Positions 33,502 through 45,814 of a stretch of DNA of 64,000 nucleotides are shown piece after piece (the stretch's first letter is position 1; the number at the start of each line of letters is the position of its first letter). The notes beneath the pieces are model-generated. The model saw only the letters and a list, made by a program, of their open reading frames with translations. It searched no databases and was not told the DNA's origin. A program made the position numbers and the translations under genes. The DNA comes from Yersinia frederiksenii ATCC 33641. Its GTDB lineage: Bacteria; Pseudomonadota; Gammaproteobacteria; Enterobacterales; Enterobacteriaceae. The stretch is from contig NZ_KN150731.1 of NCBI RefSeq assembly GCF_000754805.1, positions 4,555,642 to 4,619,641 on the forward strand, given 5' to 3'.

Positions 33502-34676
33502 ATAATTCTGTCGTGATTGTAAGCGCTAAGCGCACTGCCATCGGTAAGTTTTCCGGCAGCCTTGCAAATACCTCTGCAGTTGCTCTCGGTGCGGCAACTG
33601 TGCGGGCGAATTTGTCCGAGCTACCTGAGCATATCCAGATTGATGAAGTTATTCTTGGCAATGTGCTTCAGGCGGGTCTTGGGCAGAATCCGGCGCATCA
33701 GGTCACTCGTACTGCGGGACTTAATGACACCATTCCCTCATTAACCATCAATAAAGTTTGTGGCTCAGGGCTAAAAAGTGTGGTGATGGGCGCTCAATCT
33801 ATTTTGAGTGGTGATAATCAGGTTTGTCTAACTGGCGGCATGGAAAATATGAGTGCCGCGCCGTATTTATTGGAAAAAGCACGTCAGGGCTATCGGATGG
33901 GGGATGGCAAACTGATTGATGTGTTGATCCGTGACGGCTTGTGGTGCGCCTTTAATGATTTCCACATGGGGGTCACGGCAGAAAATATTGCCCGTCGTTA
34001 TCAATTTAGTCGTCAGGAACAAGATCAAGTTGCGGTAGATTCACAGCGTAAGGCCAGTGCAGCCATACAAGCGGGCTATTTCAATGATGAAATTGTGCCG
34101 CTGACGCTAATGGTGAAAAAAGAGCCGAGGATTTTCGAGCGTGATGAATTCCTTCGTATTGACACCACGCTAGAGTCTCTTGCGAAATTACGTCCTGCGT
34201 TCGAACCTGATGGCACAGTTACCGCAGGCAATGCTTCTGGCATTAACGATGCATCTGCCACTTTGATACTGATGTCAGAACAGGCTGCTCGCGCACAGGG
34301 CATAACCCCGCTTGCCCGCATCCGTAGTTGGGCATCTGCCGGGGTTGGCTCTGATGTTATGGGGCTGGGGCCAATACCCGCGACACAAAAAGCGTTGATG
34401 AAAGCCGGAATGACTGTTGCAGATCTCGATTTAATTGAAGCTAACGAAGCCTTCGCGGCGCAGTATCTGGCAGTCCAACGTGATTTGGCTCTGGATCCGC
34501 AGAAGGTTAATGTCAACGGCGGTGCTATCGCGCTAGGTCACCCAATCGGAGCCAGTGGTGCGCGGATCCTTGTCACGCTAGTACATGCGCTGAGAAATCG
34601 AGATAAAACGACGGGGCTGGCAACATTATGCATCGGTGGTGGTCAAGGTATTGCAATGGTTATTGAACGGATTTAA
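33498..34676 (+). CDS. Acetyl-CoA acetyltransferase (thiolase)
   Basis: 392 residues from the ATG at 33498, coupled to the preceding stop; an in-frame start at 33468 lies inside the previous gene and is rejected. The nucleophile is Cys88 in [25 protein letters not shown] carries the active-site His and LCIGGGQG the second Cys. It should cleave acetoacetyl-CoA (or a 3-oxoacyl-CoA homologue) to acetyl-CoA plus an acyl-CoA. As last gene of the operon it defines the likely end products. E. coli AtoB is the close relative. Confidence 0.92.
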   Translation: MNNSVVIVSAKRTAIGKFSGSLANTSAVALGAATVRANLSELPEHIQIDEVILGNVLQAGLGQNPAHQVTRTAGLNDTIPSLTINKVCGSGLKSVVMGAQSILSGDNQVCLTGGMENMSAAPYLLEKARQGYRMGDGKLIDVLIRDGLWCAFNDFHMGVTAENIARRYQFSRQEQDQVAVDSQRKASAAIQAGYFNDEIVPLTLMVKKEPRIFERDEFLRIDTTLESLAKLRPAFEPDGTVTAGNASGINDASATLILMSEQAARAQGITPLARIRSWASAGVGSDVMGLGPIPATQKALMKAGMTVADLDLIEANEAFAAQYLAVQRDLALDPQKVNVNGGAIALGHPIGASGARILVTLVHALRNRDKTTGLATLCIGGGQGIAMVIERI

Positions 34677-35314
<638 letters not shown>

Positions 35315-35332
35315 TTTCACTCGCGTTAAACG

Positions 35333-35362
35333 AAAAGGCTGGTATTGATTACCAGCCTTTTT
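35333..35362. terminator. Terminator after yeeX, probably bidirectional
   Basis: AAAGGCTGGTA, TTGAT, TACCAGCCTTTTTT. The A run on the left may also serve the leftward ABC operon. Confidence 0.85.
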
Positions 35363-35380
35363 TGTTGCTTAAAATAGTGT

Positions 35381-36364
35381 TTAATTTGATGGTTTGTCTG
35401 GTCGCAAGAAACGCAGTGCCGGAATATTAACCCCTTTAATAAAGATAAAGGCCAGCAGCAACGAGCCCCACAAGGCCATGGTGATATAGCTACTAACCCC
35501 CATAATATTCAGCCCGCTCTCTAGCATTTGCAGTAAGAACAGCGCCAGCACAATGCCGAAAATCTTACCAAACCCGCCATCCGGATTCACGCCACCTAAT
35601 ACCGTGGCCAAAATAGTGATAAGCAACAGTGACTCACCGTAAGATGCTTTAGCCGAGTTCAGTTTTGACATCATCAACAACGCAGCAACGGCGCACAGCA
35701 GTGATGAAATCACATACACCCAAATTAGCGTGCGGCGAGTGTTAATTCCGGAGAAAAAGGTGGCTTTTTCATTGGATCCAGACAAATAGATCTGGCGGCC
35801 CAAAGGGGTTTTAGCCAGTATTAGCCAGATAATCGCCGCCACAACGATAAACAGGTAGAGCGGCACTGGGACACCGAGAAAATAGCTGCGATCCAGCGCC
35901 AGTACATAATTCGGAAAGTTAGAAATAGCCGAGCCTTTGGAGATAAGCACATTCACACCTTTGAGCAAGGTCATGATGCCCAGAGTTGCCAGAATAGGAG
36001 ATACCCGGACAATCGAGATAAGTATCCCATTAATCAGCCCGACCACTAAGGCGATTGATGCCCCGGCTAACAGCATCAAAATCATTGAACTGAAGGTTGG
36101 CTCCAGATGGGTGCAAACCCAGGCCATGACCAGTGCACTGGCATTGGCAGTGGCAATAATGGATAAGTTAATCCCGCCGGTTAGCATGGTGATAGCCATT
36201 GCCAGTGTTAATACCCCAGCCACTGGGATTTGTGATGCAATGGACTGGAAGTTAGCTGCAGACCAAAAAACCTGCGGAATTAGCACACTGAATACCACCC
36301 CAACCAGCACCAACAGTGCTACCAGCCAGCGTTCGGTATGATCACGTTGAGTTGTTTTCGACAT
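35381..36364 (-). CDS. CUT2-type sugar ABC transporter permease 2
   Basis: 327 residues, RbsC-like inner-membrane permease (LsrD/RhaQ position). Family features: MLTGGINLSI, the coupling segment SGSNEKATFFSGI, and TVLGGVNPDGGFG. It is the last gene of a four-gene operon, two bases after permease 1. Two different permeases imply a heterodimeric channel, as in the Lsr and Rha importers. Substrate not readable. Confidence 0.87.
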   Translation of the reverse strand: MSKTTQRDHTERWLVALLVLVGVVFSVLIPQVFWSAANFQSIASQIPVAGVLTLAMAITMLTGGINLSIIATANASALVMAWVCTHLEPTFSSMILMLLAGASIALVVGLINGILISIVRVSPILATLGIMTLLKGVNVLISKGSAISNFPNYVLALDRSYFLGVPVPLYLFIVVAAIIWLILAKTPLGRQIYLSGSNEKATFFSGINTRRTLIWVYVISSLLCAVAALLMMSKLNSAKASYGESLLLITILATVLGGVNPDGGFGKIFGIVLALFLLQMLESGLNIMGVSSYITMALWGSLLLAFIFIKGVNIPALRFLRPDKPSN

Positions 36365-36366
36365 GG

Positions 36367-37389
36367 TTATATCCCTACCTTATGACGTTGGCCCCAGGCC
36401 GTCACACTGATGCTGATGACAATGACCAAACCGATAACCACGGTATGCCAGTACGACGAAATACCCAGTAAATTCAAACCATTTTGCAATATTGCCAGTA
36501 AAATCACCCCTAACAAGGTCCCGGTTAGGGTGCCACGCCCGCCGACAATGCTGGTTCCCCCCAGAACGACGGCTGCCAGCACTGTTAGCTCATAACCGAG
36601 CAGTGAATCAGGTGCTACCGTCAATACGGTATAGGACTGCACCACACCGGCAATACCGGACAAAAAGCCCATATAACCATAGACAAACAGTTGCAGTTTG
36701 AGAATGCTGAAACCCATACGTGATGCCGCTTCCTGATTGCCACCCAGTGCATAAATTTGGCGGCCAATGCTGGTACGAGTCATCAATAGGGCAGTGACAA
36801 TAATGGTGGTCAATAGCGTCAGAATAGGTAATGAGAGGCCATAGTCATAGCCATCCGCCGCGGTGAACGAGAATAACATTGGCCCATGCTCAAACCATTC
36901 TGGATAGGTATACAGCCAGACGCCTCGGCTGAGATACAGCAATAATCCATAGAATATATTCAGCGTAGAAATAGTAATAATGATGGATGGTACGCGCAGG
37001 CGGTTAACCAACAGCGCATTTATCAGCCCCAATAATAAGCCAATCCCTCCCGCTAACGCGAAAGCCACCGGGAAATTACCACCAAACTTCACAATTAAGG
37101 TCACCATGACATATTGAGAAATAATGGTCATGGCCGGGAATGAAATATCAATACCGCCAGAAATCAATACGATAAATAACCCGCAAGCCAGAATGGTCAA
37201 CATGGCATAGTTATTTATCAAATCATAAATATTGGCGAGCGTCAGAAAATCCGGGCTGGTGAAAGCAAGATAAGTCGAAATAATCAATATAGTGAAAGCC
37301 AACATCACTTCATGGCGTTTCAGTTGTTCTTTATTAAATAGAGCTGATTTAGTCACATCAGGTTTATTAACTGCATGGGGGTTAGCCAT
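36367..37389 (-). CDS. CUT2-type sugar ABC transporter permease 1
   Basis: 340 residues. About ten TM segments; ISGGIDISFPAM and GGNQEAASRMGF (coupling helix) are typical, with VVLGGTSIVGGRGT near the end. The family is RbsC/LsrC-like. It overlaps the ATPase gene by eight bases. Confidence 0.87.
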   Translation of the reverse strand: MANPHAVNKPDVTKSALFNKEQLKRHEVMLAFTILIISTYLAFTSPDFLTLANIYDLINNYAMLTILACGLFIVLISGGIDISFPAMTIISQYVMVTLIVKFGGNFPVAFALAGGIGLLLGLINALLVNRLRVPSIIITISTLNIFYGLLLYLSRGVWLYTYPEWFEHGPMLFSFTAADGYDYGLSLPILTLLTTIIVTALLMTRTSIGRQIYALGGNQEAASRMGFSILKLQLFVYGYMGFLSGIAGVVQSYTVLTVAPDSLLGYELTVLAAVVLGGTSIVGGRGTLTGTLLGVILLAILQNGLNLLGISSYWHTVVIGLVIVISISVTAWGQRHKVGI

Positions 37390-38863
37390 TTACTACCTCC
37401 GCAATGGCTGCTTCGCTGCTGTTACCTGGCAAAAACTCCTGCACAAGCTGCCCGGACCGCATGACTAAAATACGGTGGCTGTTAAAGTAAGCTTCATCAA
37501 TTTCATCACAAACCATCAATACCGCGATCCCTCGTGCAGCCAGTGCATTGATAATATTATAAATACCGGCTTTGTTAGCGATATCGACCCCGACGGTCGG
37601 AGAGTCGAGGATCAGTATTTGTGGCTCGGTCGCCAGCCATTTGGCAATGGCAATACGCTGTGCATTACCGCCGGATAACGTATTGACCGGCAAGTCACTG
37701 TTACCGATTTTGATCGACAGGTGTTTGACCATATCTTCCACCAAGGTGTCGACCCGCTCAGAGCGCATTAGGTGGACAGCATTTTTCAGCCGATGCAAAA
37801 CGGTGGCGCTGATATTGTCGCGAATGGATTGTTCCATAATCAGCCCAGTGCTCATTCGGTCTTCCGAGACATAGCCGACACCGGCCGCAATAGCATCACG
37901 GTTACTGGCAAAAATCATCGGTTTATCATTAATACGAATGGTACCCGACTCCGGCGTGGTTAAACCGAATAGGCTGAGGCACAGTTCGGTGCGGCCAGAA
38001 CCCAGCAACCCCACCAACGAAACAATTTCGCCGGGGTGCAAAGTCAGTGAAATATTGTGGTATTCATTGCTGCGGGAAAGCTCTTCCACAGCCAGTACCG
38101 GCGGGCGGGCAGCGCTATAGGGAGGCAGTACCTGAAAATCAAATTTCATACCGGTCATCAACCAAGCCAGCCGCGCGTTATCTACCTCAGCTGCAGGATA
38201 GGTACCGACCCAATCACCATCTTTCAGCACAGTGATACGGTCTGAAATCTCTAATACCTCACTTAACCGGTGACTGACAAATACCACGCAGATATTGCGT
38301 GATTTTAGTTCGTGCACCACTCGCAATAAGCCATTAACTTCTTGGCGGGTTAGCGAGGCGGTAGGTTCATCCATAATAATCAGGCGGGCATCTTGCGCCA
38401 GAGCGCGGCAAATGGCGACCAACTGTTTTTGGGCAATAGGTAAATTCTCAACCAATTCATCCAGATCAAGATGGGCATCAATGCTATTGATGACGTGCTC
38501 GGCTGTCTCCCGCATCTGGCGTTTATTCACCCATAAATGATGGTGATAATGGTTCATGGCGATATTCTCAGCCACCGTCAGGTTTGGGAATAATGACAAA
38601 TCTTGATAAATAACCTGAATCCCCAGACGAACGGACTCAATTGGTGTCAGGGTCGAATAGGTTTTGCTATCAATAGTCATCGCGGCATCTATATCGGGTT
38701 GATAGACGCCAGAAATAATCTTGATCAGTGTCGATTTACCACAACCGTTCTGCCCTGCAAGGCAATGAACCTCACCCGGTAGCAGAGTCATAGCGACCTT
38801 ATTTAGCGCCTTGACGCCATAAAAAGTTTTACTGATATTTTCCAGGGTAATGAATGGCTGCAT
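37382..38863 (-). CDS. CUT2-type sugar ABC transporter ATP-binding protein
   Basis: 493 residues from the ATG at 38863, with AGAGGA seven bases upstream; the longer open frame to 38944 runs into the binding-protein gene and is not used. Two ABC domains. The first has GQNGCGKST and LIIMDEPTASL. The second has GLLGSGRTE, in which Arg replaces the Walker A Lys as is common in this class, plus LSGGNAQRI and LILDSPTVGVD, where Ser replaces the usual Glu next to the Walker B Asp. This suggests that one site hydrolyses and the other mainly binds ATP. Confidence 0.88.
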   Translation of the reverse strand: MQPFITLENISKTFYGVKALNKVAMTLLPGEVHCLAGQNGCGKSTLIKIISGVYQPDIDAAMTIDSKTYSTLTPIESVRLGIQVIYQDLSLFPNLTVAENIAMNHYHHHLWVNKRQMRETAEHVINSIDAHLDLDELVENLPIAQKQLVAICRALAQDARLIIMDEPTASLTRQEVNGLLRVVHELKSRNICVVFVSHRLSEVLEISDRITVLKDGDWVGTYPAAEVDNARLAWLMTGMKFDFQVLPPYSAARPPVLAVEELSRSNEYHNISLTLHPGEIVSLVGLLGSGRTELCLSLFGLTTPESGTIRINDKPMIFASNRDAIAAGVGYVSEDRMSTGLIMEQSIRDNISATVLHRLKNAVHLMRSERVDTLVEDMVKHLSIKIGNSDLPVNTLSGGNAQRIAIAKWLATEPQILILDSPTVGVDIANKAGIYNIINALAARGIAVLMVCDEIDEAYFNSHRILVMRSGQLVQEFLPGNSSEAAIAEVVNG

Positions 38864-38940
38864 ACATACATCCTCTTGATTCTGTTGGCTATTAATGGCA
38901 GAGCCGGAGACAATCCCCGGCTCTGCGATAACACAAAGAA

Positions 38941-39924
38941 TCAATACAGCGAATCGACGTTATCTTTGGTAACCCGCAGCACATTGTGGAACTGAATCAG
39001 ACGCTTATCCTGATCAACTTCCGCTTTGCCTACTCCCGGAATTTCCATACCGGTCTCGATCTTTTCACCTTTCAGTACTTTGTCAGCCACGGCTGTCAAC
39101 GCATAACCGGCAGAGCCTGGGTCATAGGTGACGCCCATAGCGATATCACCACTTTTAACCAGTGAAGCGGCTTGAGATGGAATCATCATGCCGAACACAT
39201 GCACGTTGTTTTTCGCCCGTTTTTCTTTCACAGCACGACCGGCACCAATCGGGCCTTGTGAACCGAAAGCAACAATGCCTTTCAAGTCACTGTGTGCCTT
39301 CATCAAGTCCAGTGTGGTGCGGCGTGAATCATCAATGCTCTCAGCAACAGGCATACGGCTGGTCACTTCAAACATGTCTGGATAGTGTTCTTTCTGATAT
39401 TTAACGAACAAATCTGCCCACAGATTATGTTGTGGCACGGTCAGGCTACCAACATAAATGACATAACCACCTTTGCCGCCCATAGCTTTCGCCATCTCTT
39501 CAACGTTATCTGCGGCGAATTTGGCGTTATCAATGATTTCGATATCCCAGTTGGCGCTTGGCTGTCCCGGTGATTCGTTGGTTAACACCACGATACCGGC
39601 CTCACGGGCTTTCTTGAATACCGGCTCCAGCACATCGGCGTCGTTCGGTACAATGCTGATAGCGCTGACTTTTTTGGCAATTAAATCTTCGATGATTTTA
39701 ACTTGTTGAGGTGCATCGGTGCTGGATGGGCCGACCTGATAGGCTTTGATACCCAGGTCCTTACCGGCATGTTCCACACCTTCACCCATGCGGTTAAACC
39801 ACGGCATACCTGCGATTTTCGAGATATTGACCACTTCGACTTCTTGCGCCAGTGCGCTACCTGAGCACATCATCATGCTGAGCAGGCTGGCAGCCAGTAA
39901 GGTTTTTACACTCAATTTTTTCAT
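38941..39924 (-). CDS. Periplasmic sugar-binding protein of a CUT2 ABC importer
   Basis: 327 residues with a clear signal peptide (1-26, ending SALAQ). Type I periplasmic-binding fold, closest by eye to LsrB/RhaS-type proteins: NISKIAGMPWFNRMGEGVEHAGKDLG at the start and GIVAFGSQGPIGAGRAV later. Of the LsrB residues that bind AI-2, the Lys is kept (SKIAG), but the two Asp sites differ (LTNESP and PQHNLW here). AI-2 is therefore unlikely, and a sugar or polyol is more likely. First gene of the operon. Confidence 0.85.
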   Translation of the reverse strand: MKKLSVKTLLAASLLSMMMCSGSALAQEVEVVNISKIAGMPWFNRMGEGVEHAGKDLGIKAYQVGPSSTDAPQQVKIIEDLIAKKVSAISIVPNDADVLEPVFKKAREAGIVVLTNESPGQPSANWDIEIIDNAKFAADNVEEMAKAMGGKGGYVIYVGSLTVPQHNLWADLFVKYQKEHYPDMFEVTSRMPVAESIDDSRRTTLDLMKAHSDLKGIVAFGSQGPIGAGRAVKEKRAKNNVHVFGMMIPSQAASLVKSGDIAMGVTYDPGSAGYALTAVADKVLKGEKIETGMEIPGVGKAEVDQDKRLIQFHNVLRVTKDNVDSLY

Positions 39925-40319
39925 CTAAAGCTCCAAGAGCGGGTGTAGGTTGAGGTTATCGTTATTTCCTGCGGTGTAAGTGCAATATTCTTAGTTTTTA
40001 TTACATGAGTTTTATTTATGTTTTTAAAAAAATGAAGATTTAACAGGAACCAGATTTTACATCTGTACTACATTTCCTGTAGATGGACTCTAATACTCCG
40101 GTAGCTATTTTCCCCATATCTTTGAATGCTATTTACATGGACAAAATAGCTGCTTTCCCTGTTTGTGACTGGGGTCATGATTCTGAGGGGCAAGGTAATG
40201 AGAATTACAGAAAAATGGTACTCGAAAGGGGAATAACAATGCTATTAACATGGACATTGTCACCTGGTTAAGGCTTGATAGTTTAACTATGACGCAGGAC
40301 TGAATAGCTGCCTATCTGG
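39925..40319. other. Intergenic region between the ABC operon and pduX
   Basis: 395 bases. ACAGGAA (40042-40048) and TTCCTGT (40074-40080) form an inverted repeat about 120 bp upstream of the binding-protein gene and may be an operator. A half-good CRP-like site, TGTGA-N6-TCATG, lies at 40164-40179. A 62-codon plus-strand frame at 40083-40271 has no ribosome-binding site and is not called. No strong terminator for the pdu operon is visible. Confidence 0.4.
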
Positions 40320-41180
40320 CTATCGCACTCCACCGGGTACCATAGTTAATAGGTGTTGGCGTGGATAATTTTGCGTGATGCCGCGTTGCTGTAATTGCCA
40401 ATATAACTTTTCGACATCATGCCGTTGGCGGTTTAACAGCAAACCGACCACACTGCCGCTGTGGGCTACATTCAGGCCATATAAATCCAGCTCTTCGACT
40501 AACTCTAACAAGGCGGCAAAGTCGGGTTTGACTAGCAAGTGCTGGCTAGCTCGAGCACTGAGTGTGGCGGCTTGACCTAACAAGGAGCAATCGTGCTGGC
40601 CAGCAGCTTGCGCAAATAATTGCCATGCTTGTTCCAAAGCAGTGGCACTTGCCAACAATGCTGTCTGGCGATCACGGCGATGGTAATCTTCGGTGCTGAG
40701 AATATGCGGGCTTTCCAGTAGCAGAATATCTACCTTGGGCTGCCAGTCATAAGAAATTTGCGTGGCGGCGGTTTGGTGGTCAAATAAGGTCAGTTGCTGA
40801 AATAAGGTGCTATCCGTGGGTTCAAGGCTAACACATAGCGCGGCCAGCGCGGCCTCATCAAGTGTTTCGCCCAAATGACGCGCGGTGGCCATTGCGGTGG
40901 CGGCAATATCTGCGGTACTGCTGGCTAGCCCTTTTGCCACTGGAATGGTGGACTCAAAACTGATGTGCAGGTCACGGGCCATCTCCACGGGCAGCTCGAA
41001 ATGGGCCAGTACCGCCACCAGCATTTGGCGCATGCGTGGCCGCTCATGTTGACCTGGCACGCCGTTACTGACGGATACGGTGCTGAACCAGTTGACTGGG
41101 CAGGAAATCAGCTTCTCGCCACCTAATATCCAGCCCTGAATCAACTCGCCACAGGAGGCCGGGCAACGGGCTTCAGCCAT
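40320..41180 (-). CDS. pduX: L-threonine kinase PduX
   Basis: 286 residues, GHMP kinase family. It phosphorylates L-threonine to the substrate of CobD, feeding the aminopropanol linker of cobalamin. The N-terminal ARCPASCGELIQGWILGGEK is close to Salmonella PduX, and the ATP loop VAKGLASSTADIAA is the GHMP motif. The ATG at 41180 overlaps the end of cobD by eight bases and gives the family N-terminus; longer starts lie within cobD. Last gene of the pdu operon. Confidence 0.93.
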   Translation of the reverse strand: MAEARCPASCGELIQGWILGGEKLISCPVNWFSTVSVSNGVPGQHERPRMRQMLVAVLAHFELPVEMARDLHISFESTIPVAKGLASSTADIAATAMATARHLGETLDEAALAALCVSLEPTDSTLFQQLTLFDHQTAATQISYDWQPKVDILLLESPHILSTEDYHRRDRQTALLASATALEQAWQLFAQAAGQHDCSLLGQAATLSARASQHLLVKPDFAALLELVEELDLYGLNVAHSGSVVGLLLNRQRHDVEKLYWQLQQRGITQNYPRQHLLTMVPGGVR

Positions 41181-42246
41181 GGCCAAAAACCTGCTGCATG
41201 GCGGTGATGAGCTGTTGGTTATCCGCAGCACTTTTAATGGCGACACGGTAGTGGTCGCGTGTCAGACCGGGGTAGTTTGCACAATGGCGGATCAGAATAT
41301 GGTGCTGTAATAGTGCTTGTTGCAGGTCAATTTCTGGCCTCAGGCAGCGCAGGAAAATATAGTTTGCCGTCCCTTGCCACACCTGCAATGCCGCTATCTG
41401 ACACAATTCCTGATATAACCAGTTCTGTTGCTGTGCTAGCCATTGATGAGTGGCTTGAATATAAGGTTGGTCATCGAGAATAATCTCACCCGCCAGAGCG
41501 GCAAATGCATTGATAGTCCAAGGCTCGCGCTGCTGTTTCATTTGCCGGATACCCGCTAGATCACCACTGAGCAAGTAACCCAAGCGCAGGCCCGGAATAG
41601 CAAAAAACTTGGTTAGTGAGCGCAATACATATAAGCGAGGAAAATCAGCTAATTGAGGCGTTAGCCCCGGCGCATCTGGCAGAAAGTCGATAAAAGCTTC
41701 GTCGACAATCAGGGCAATCTGCTGTTGATGGCAACACTGCACAATGGCTTGCAATAGCGCAGTATCTGGCATCAGGCCGGTTGGGTTGTTTGGCGTCGCT
41801 AGGAATAGACAATCAGGGCGCTGTTTTTCCAAAACGGTGAGTAAACGCTCATCGGGTTGGTAGCCGTCAGCTTCGCTCATATCATAATCGTGAATCTGGC
41901 AGCCCATGCGATGGAGGGCGCGGCGGTACTCCGCAAAGCCGGGTGTCAGCAGCATTGCTGTTCGAGGTTGCAGATACTCGACTACCGCATAAATTAATTC
42001 GGTGGCGCCATTACCCGCCATGATGTTTTCCGGCAAGCAATGGTGGGCGCGAGCCAGTGCGCTGTGTAATTGGCGATACTCAACATCAGGATAGTGTTCA
42101 GCACGTGCTAACTGCTCAACAATGGCAACCTTTAAAGCATCCGGCATTCCCAACGGATTGATATTGGCACTGAAATCAATGATGTTTGCTGCATCAGTCC
42201 CGATTTTCAGTGCCATTTCCAGTACATTCCCACCATGCTCACTCAT
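41173..42246 (-). CDS. cobD: L-threonine-O-3-phosphate decarboxylase CobD
   Basis: 357 residues, a PLP aminotransferase-fold enzyme that gives (R)-1-amino-2-propanol phosphate for the cobalamin linker. Motifs: SANINPLGMP, AGNGATELIYA (phosphate cup), TPNNPTGLMP, DEAFIDF, and RSLTKFFAIPGLRLGY with the PLP lysine. In Salmonella cobD is outside the pdu operon; here it is next to pduX, the enzyme making its substrate, and is translationally coupled to it. Confidence 0.92.
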   Translation of the reverse strand: MSEHGGNVLEMALKIGTDAANIIDFSANINPLGMPDALKVAIVEQLARAEHYPDVEYRQLHSALARAHHCLPENIMAGNGATELIYAVVEYLQPRTAMLLTPGFAEYRRALHRMGCQIHDYDMSEADGYQPDERLLTVLEKQRPDCLFLATPNNPTGLMPDTALLQAIVQCCHQQQIALIVDEAFIDFLPDAPGLTPQLADFPRLYVLRSLTKFFAIPGLRLGYLLSGDLAGIRQMKQQREPWTINAFAALAGEIILDDQPYIQATHQWLAQQQNWLYQELCQIAALQVWQGTANYIFLRCLRPEIDLQQALLQHHILIRHCANYPGLTRDHYRVAIKSAADNQQLITAMQQVFGHG

Positions 42247-42288
42247 CGCTACATTAAACCCCTATTTAGCTTGTGTGTTCAGAGTATC

Positions 42289-42403
42289 ATACCCTTCGTA
42301 CTTGAAGCTGTAGGGTTGTTAGCGGTATTTGTCATCCGAATCACTGACTTGTCGTTGGCATGACATAAGTCAGTGATTCGGGATGACCTTAAGGGCTGTC
42401 AAC

Positions 42404-42430
<27 letters not shown>
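42289..42430. repeat. ERIC-like (IRU) palindromic element between cobD and cobA
   Basis: About 142 bp. Ends ATACCCTTCGTACTTGAAG and a GGGT-TAT-like mirror end, with a central pair GTCATCCGAATCACTGACTT (42331-42350) and its partner (42367-42387, one extra base). The ends and the overall form fit an enterobacterial repetitive intergenic consensus. The right end runs into cobA and supplies its last eight codons. Confidence 0.72.
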
Positions 42431-44890
<2,460 letters not shown>

Positions 44891-44894
44891 GGCA

Positions 44895-45245
44895 TCAGGT
44901 CCGAGTCATCGGGCAAGCAGTAAACTTCATCATGTCGCCCAAAGTGTGAATCACCTGTTTGAGTGCATACTCCACCGCAGAAACATCGCCGGTAAACACT
45001 ACCGCACCAGTAAAACGGTCGATAAAACCAATCTCAACTGCGCCGGATTTAGTGGCAATATCACTGGCAATAATCGAGGCTTCACTGGGGGTGATGGTCA
45101 AAATACCAATGGCGCTGCTGACATCGTTTAACCCCAATTTTTTATAAAGTGCCTTATTGGGATTGGCTATCAGATGCGCGAGGGTTATCTGTTTGCCGGG
45201 AACATATTCCTGAATTACGCGCTCGGGGGTGCTGTTCGCTTCCAT
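44895..45245 (-). CDS. pduU: Microcompartment shell protein PduU
   Basis: 116 residues, a circularly permuted BMC-domain hexamer with an N-terminal extension forming a small beta-barrel over the pore. The core [23 protein letters not shown] is nearly that of Salmonella PduU. The ATG at 45245 overlaps the pduT stop (TGATG), with AGGAGG upstream; two earlier in-frame Mets are poorly spaced. Confidence 0.94.
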   Translation of the reverse strand: MEANSTPERVIQEYVPGKQITLAHLIANPNKALYKKLGLNDVSSAIGILTITPSEASIIASDIATKSGAVEIGFIDRFTGAVVFTGDVSAVEYALKQVIHTLGDMMKFTACPMTRT

Positions 45246-45802
45246 CATGCCTCCTGAACTAACTGACGCCACAGCGCCTCATGGGGCCGTGGGATCACGG
45301 CGCTGTAAACCAATAATCCCTTTTCACCAGCACACTGACTGGCCACATCCACGGCGGTTTGCACATCGGCAATATCACCACTGAGCACTTGGTAGCATTT
45401 TCCGCCAATGCCAAACGCCATATGAATACGCACCAAAGTGACATTAGCCGCCTTGACTGCGCGATCGGCTGCGGTAATACAGGCCGCCACGCTCCAGGTT
45501 TCGACAACGCCTGCCGCTTGACGGTTTTCCACCGGATTCAAGCCGCTGATGGCCGGTAATACGGAGGGATGAAGGTTGGGGAGCACGATGCTATCGACTA
45601 ATAAATGGCCGCTGTGTCGCTCGCCATTTTGTACTGATTGGCTGACTGCGCCGATATCACCTCCCACCATCAGCAGATACTTGCCGGGGCACAGGGTTTT
45701 GCTTACCAGCAGGTTGACGTTGGCACTTTTTAGCATCAAATCGCAGACTTCCATCCCTTTGGCGATACTGCTTAATTCAACAATTCCAATGGCTTGTGAC
45801 AT
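45245..45802 (-). CDS. pduT: Tandem-BMC trimeric shell protein PduT with Fe-S site
   Basis: 185 residues with two BMC domains. IGGKC in the second domain provides the cysteine that, three per trimer, holds a [4Fe-4S] cluster in the pore, probably for electron transfer with PduS. The ATG at 45802 has GAGGA seven bases upstream; the ATG two codons earlier is too close to it. Confidence 0.93.
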   Translation of the reverse strand: MSQAIGIVELSSIAKGMEVCDLMLKSANVNLLVSKTLCPGKYLLMVGGDIGAVSQSVQNGERHSGHLLVDSIVLPNLHPSVLPAISGLNPVENRQAAGVVETWSVAACITAADRAVKAANVTLVRIHMAFGIGGKCYQVLSGDIADVQTAVDVASQCAGEKGLLVYSAVIPRPHEALWRQLVQEA

Positions 45803-45814
45803 GCCCATTCCTCT

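Noticed and set aside
38941-39924. Annotation of the 35.4-39.9 kb operon as lsr (AI-2 uptake)
   Set aside because: Two of the acidic ligand residues of LsrB are replaced and no lsrK, lsrR, lsrF or lsrG is nearby.
40164-40179. CRP-like site TGTGA-N6-TCATG
   Set aside because: One half departs from consensus and it lies about 240 bp from the binding-protein gene; kept only as a remark.
40083-40271. 62-codon plus-strand frame left of pduX
   Set aside because: No ribosome-binding site, no recognisable features, and it lies in a control region with an inverted repeat.
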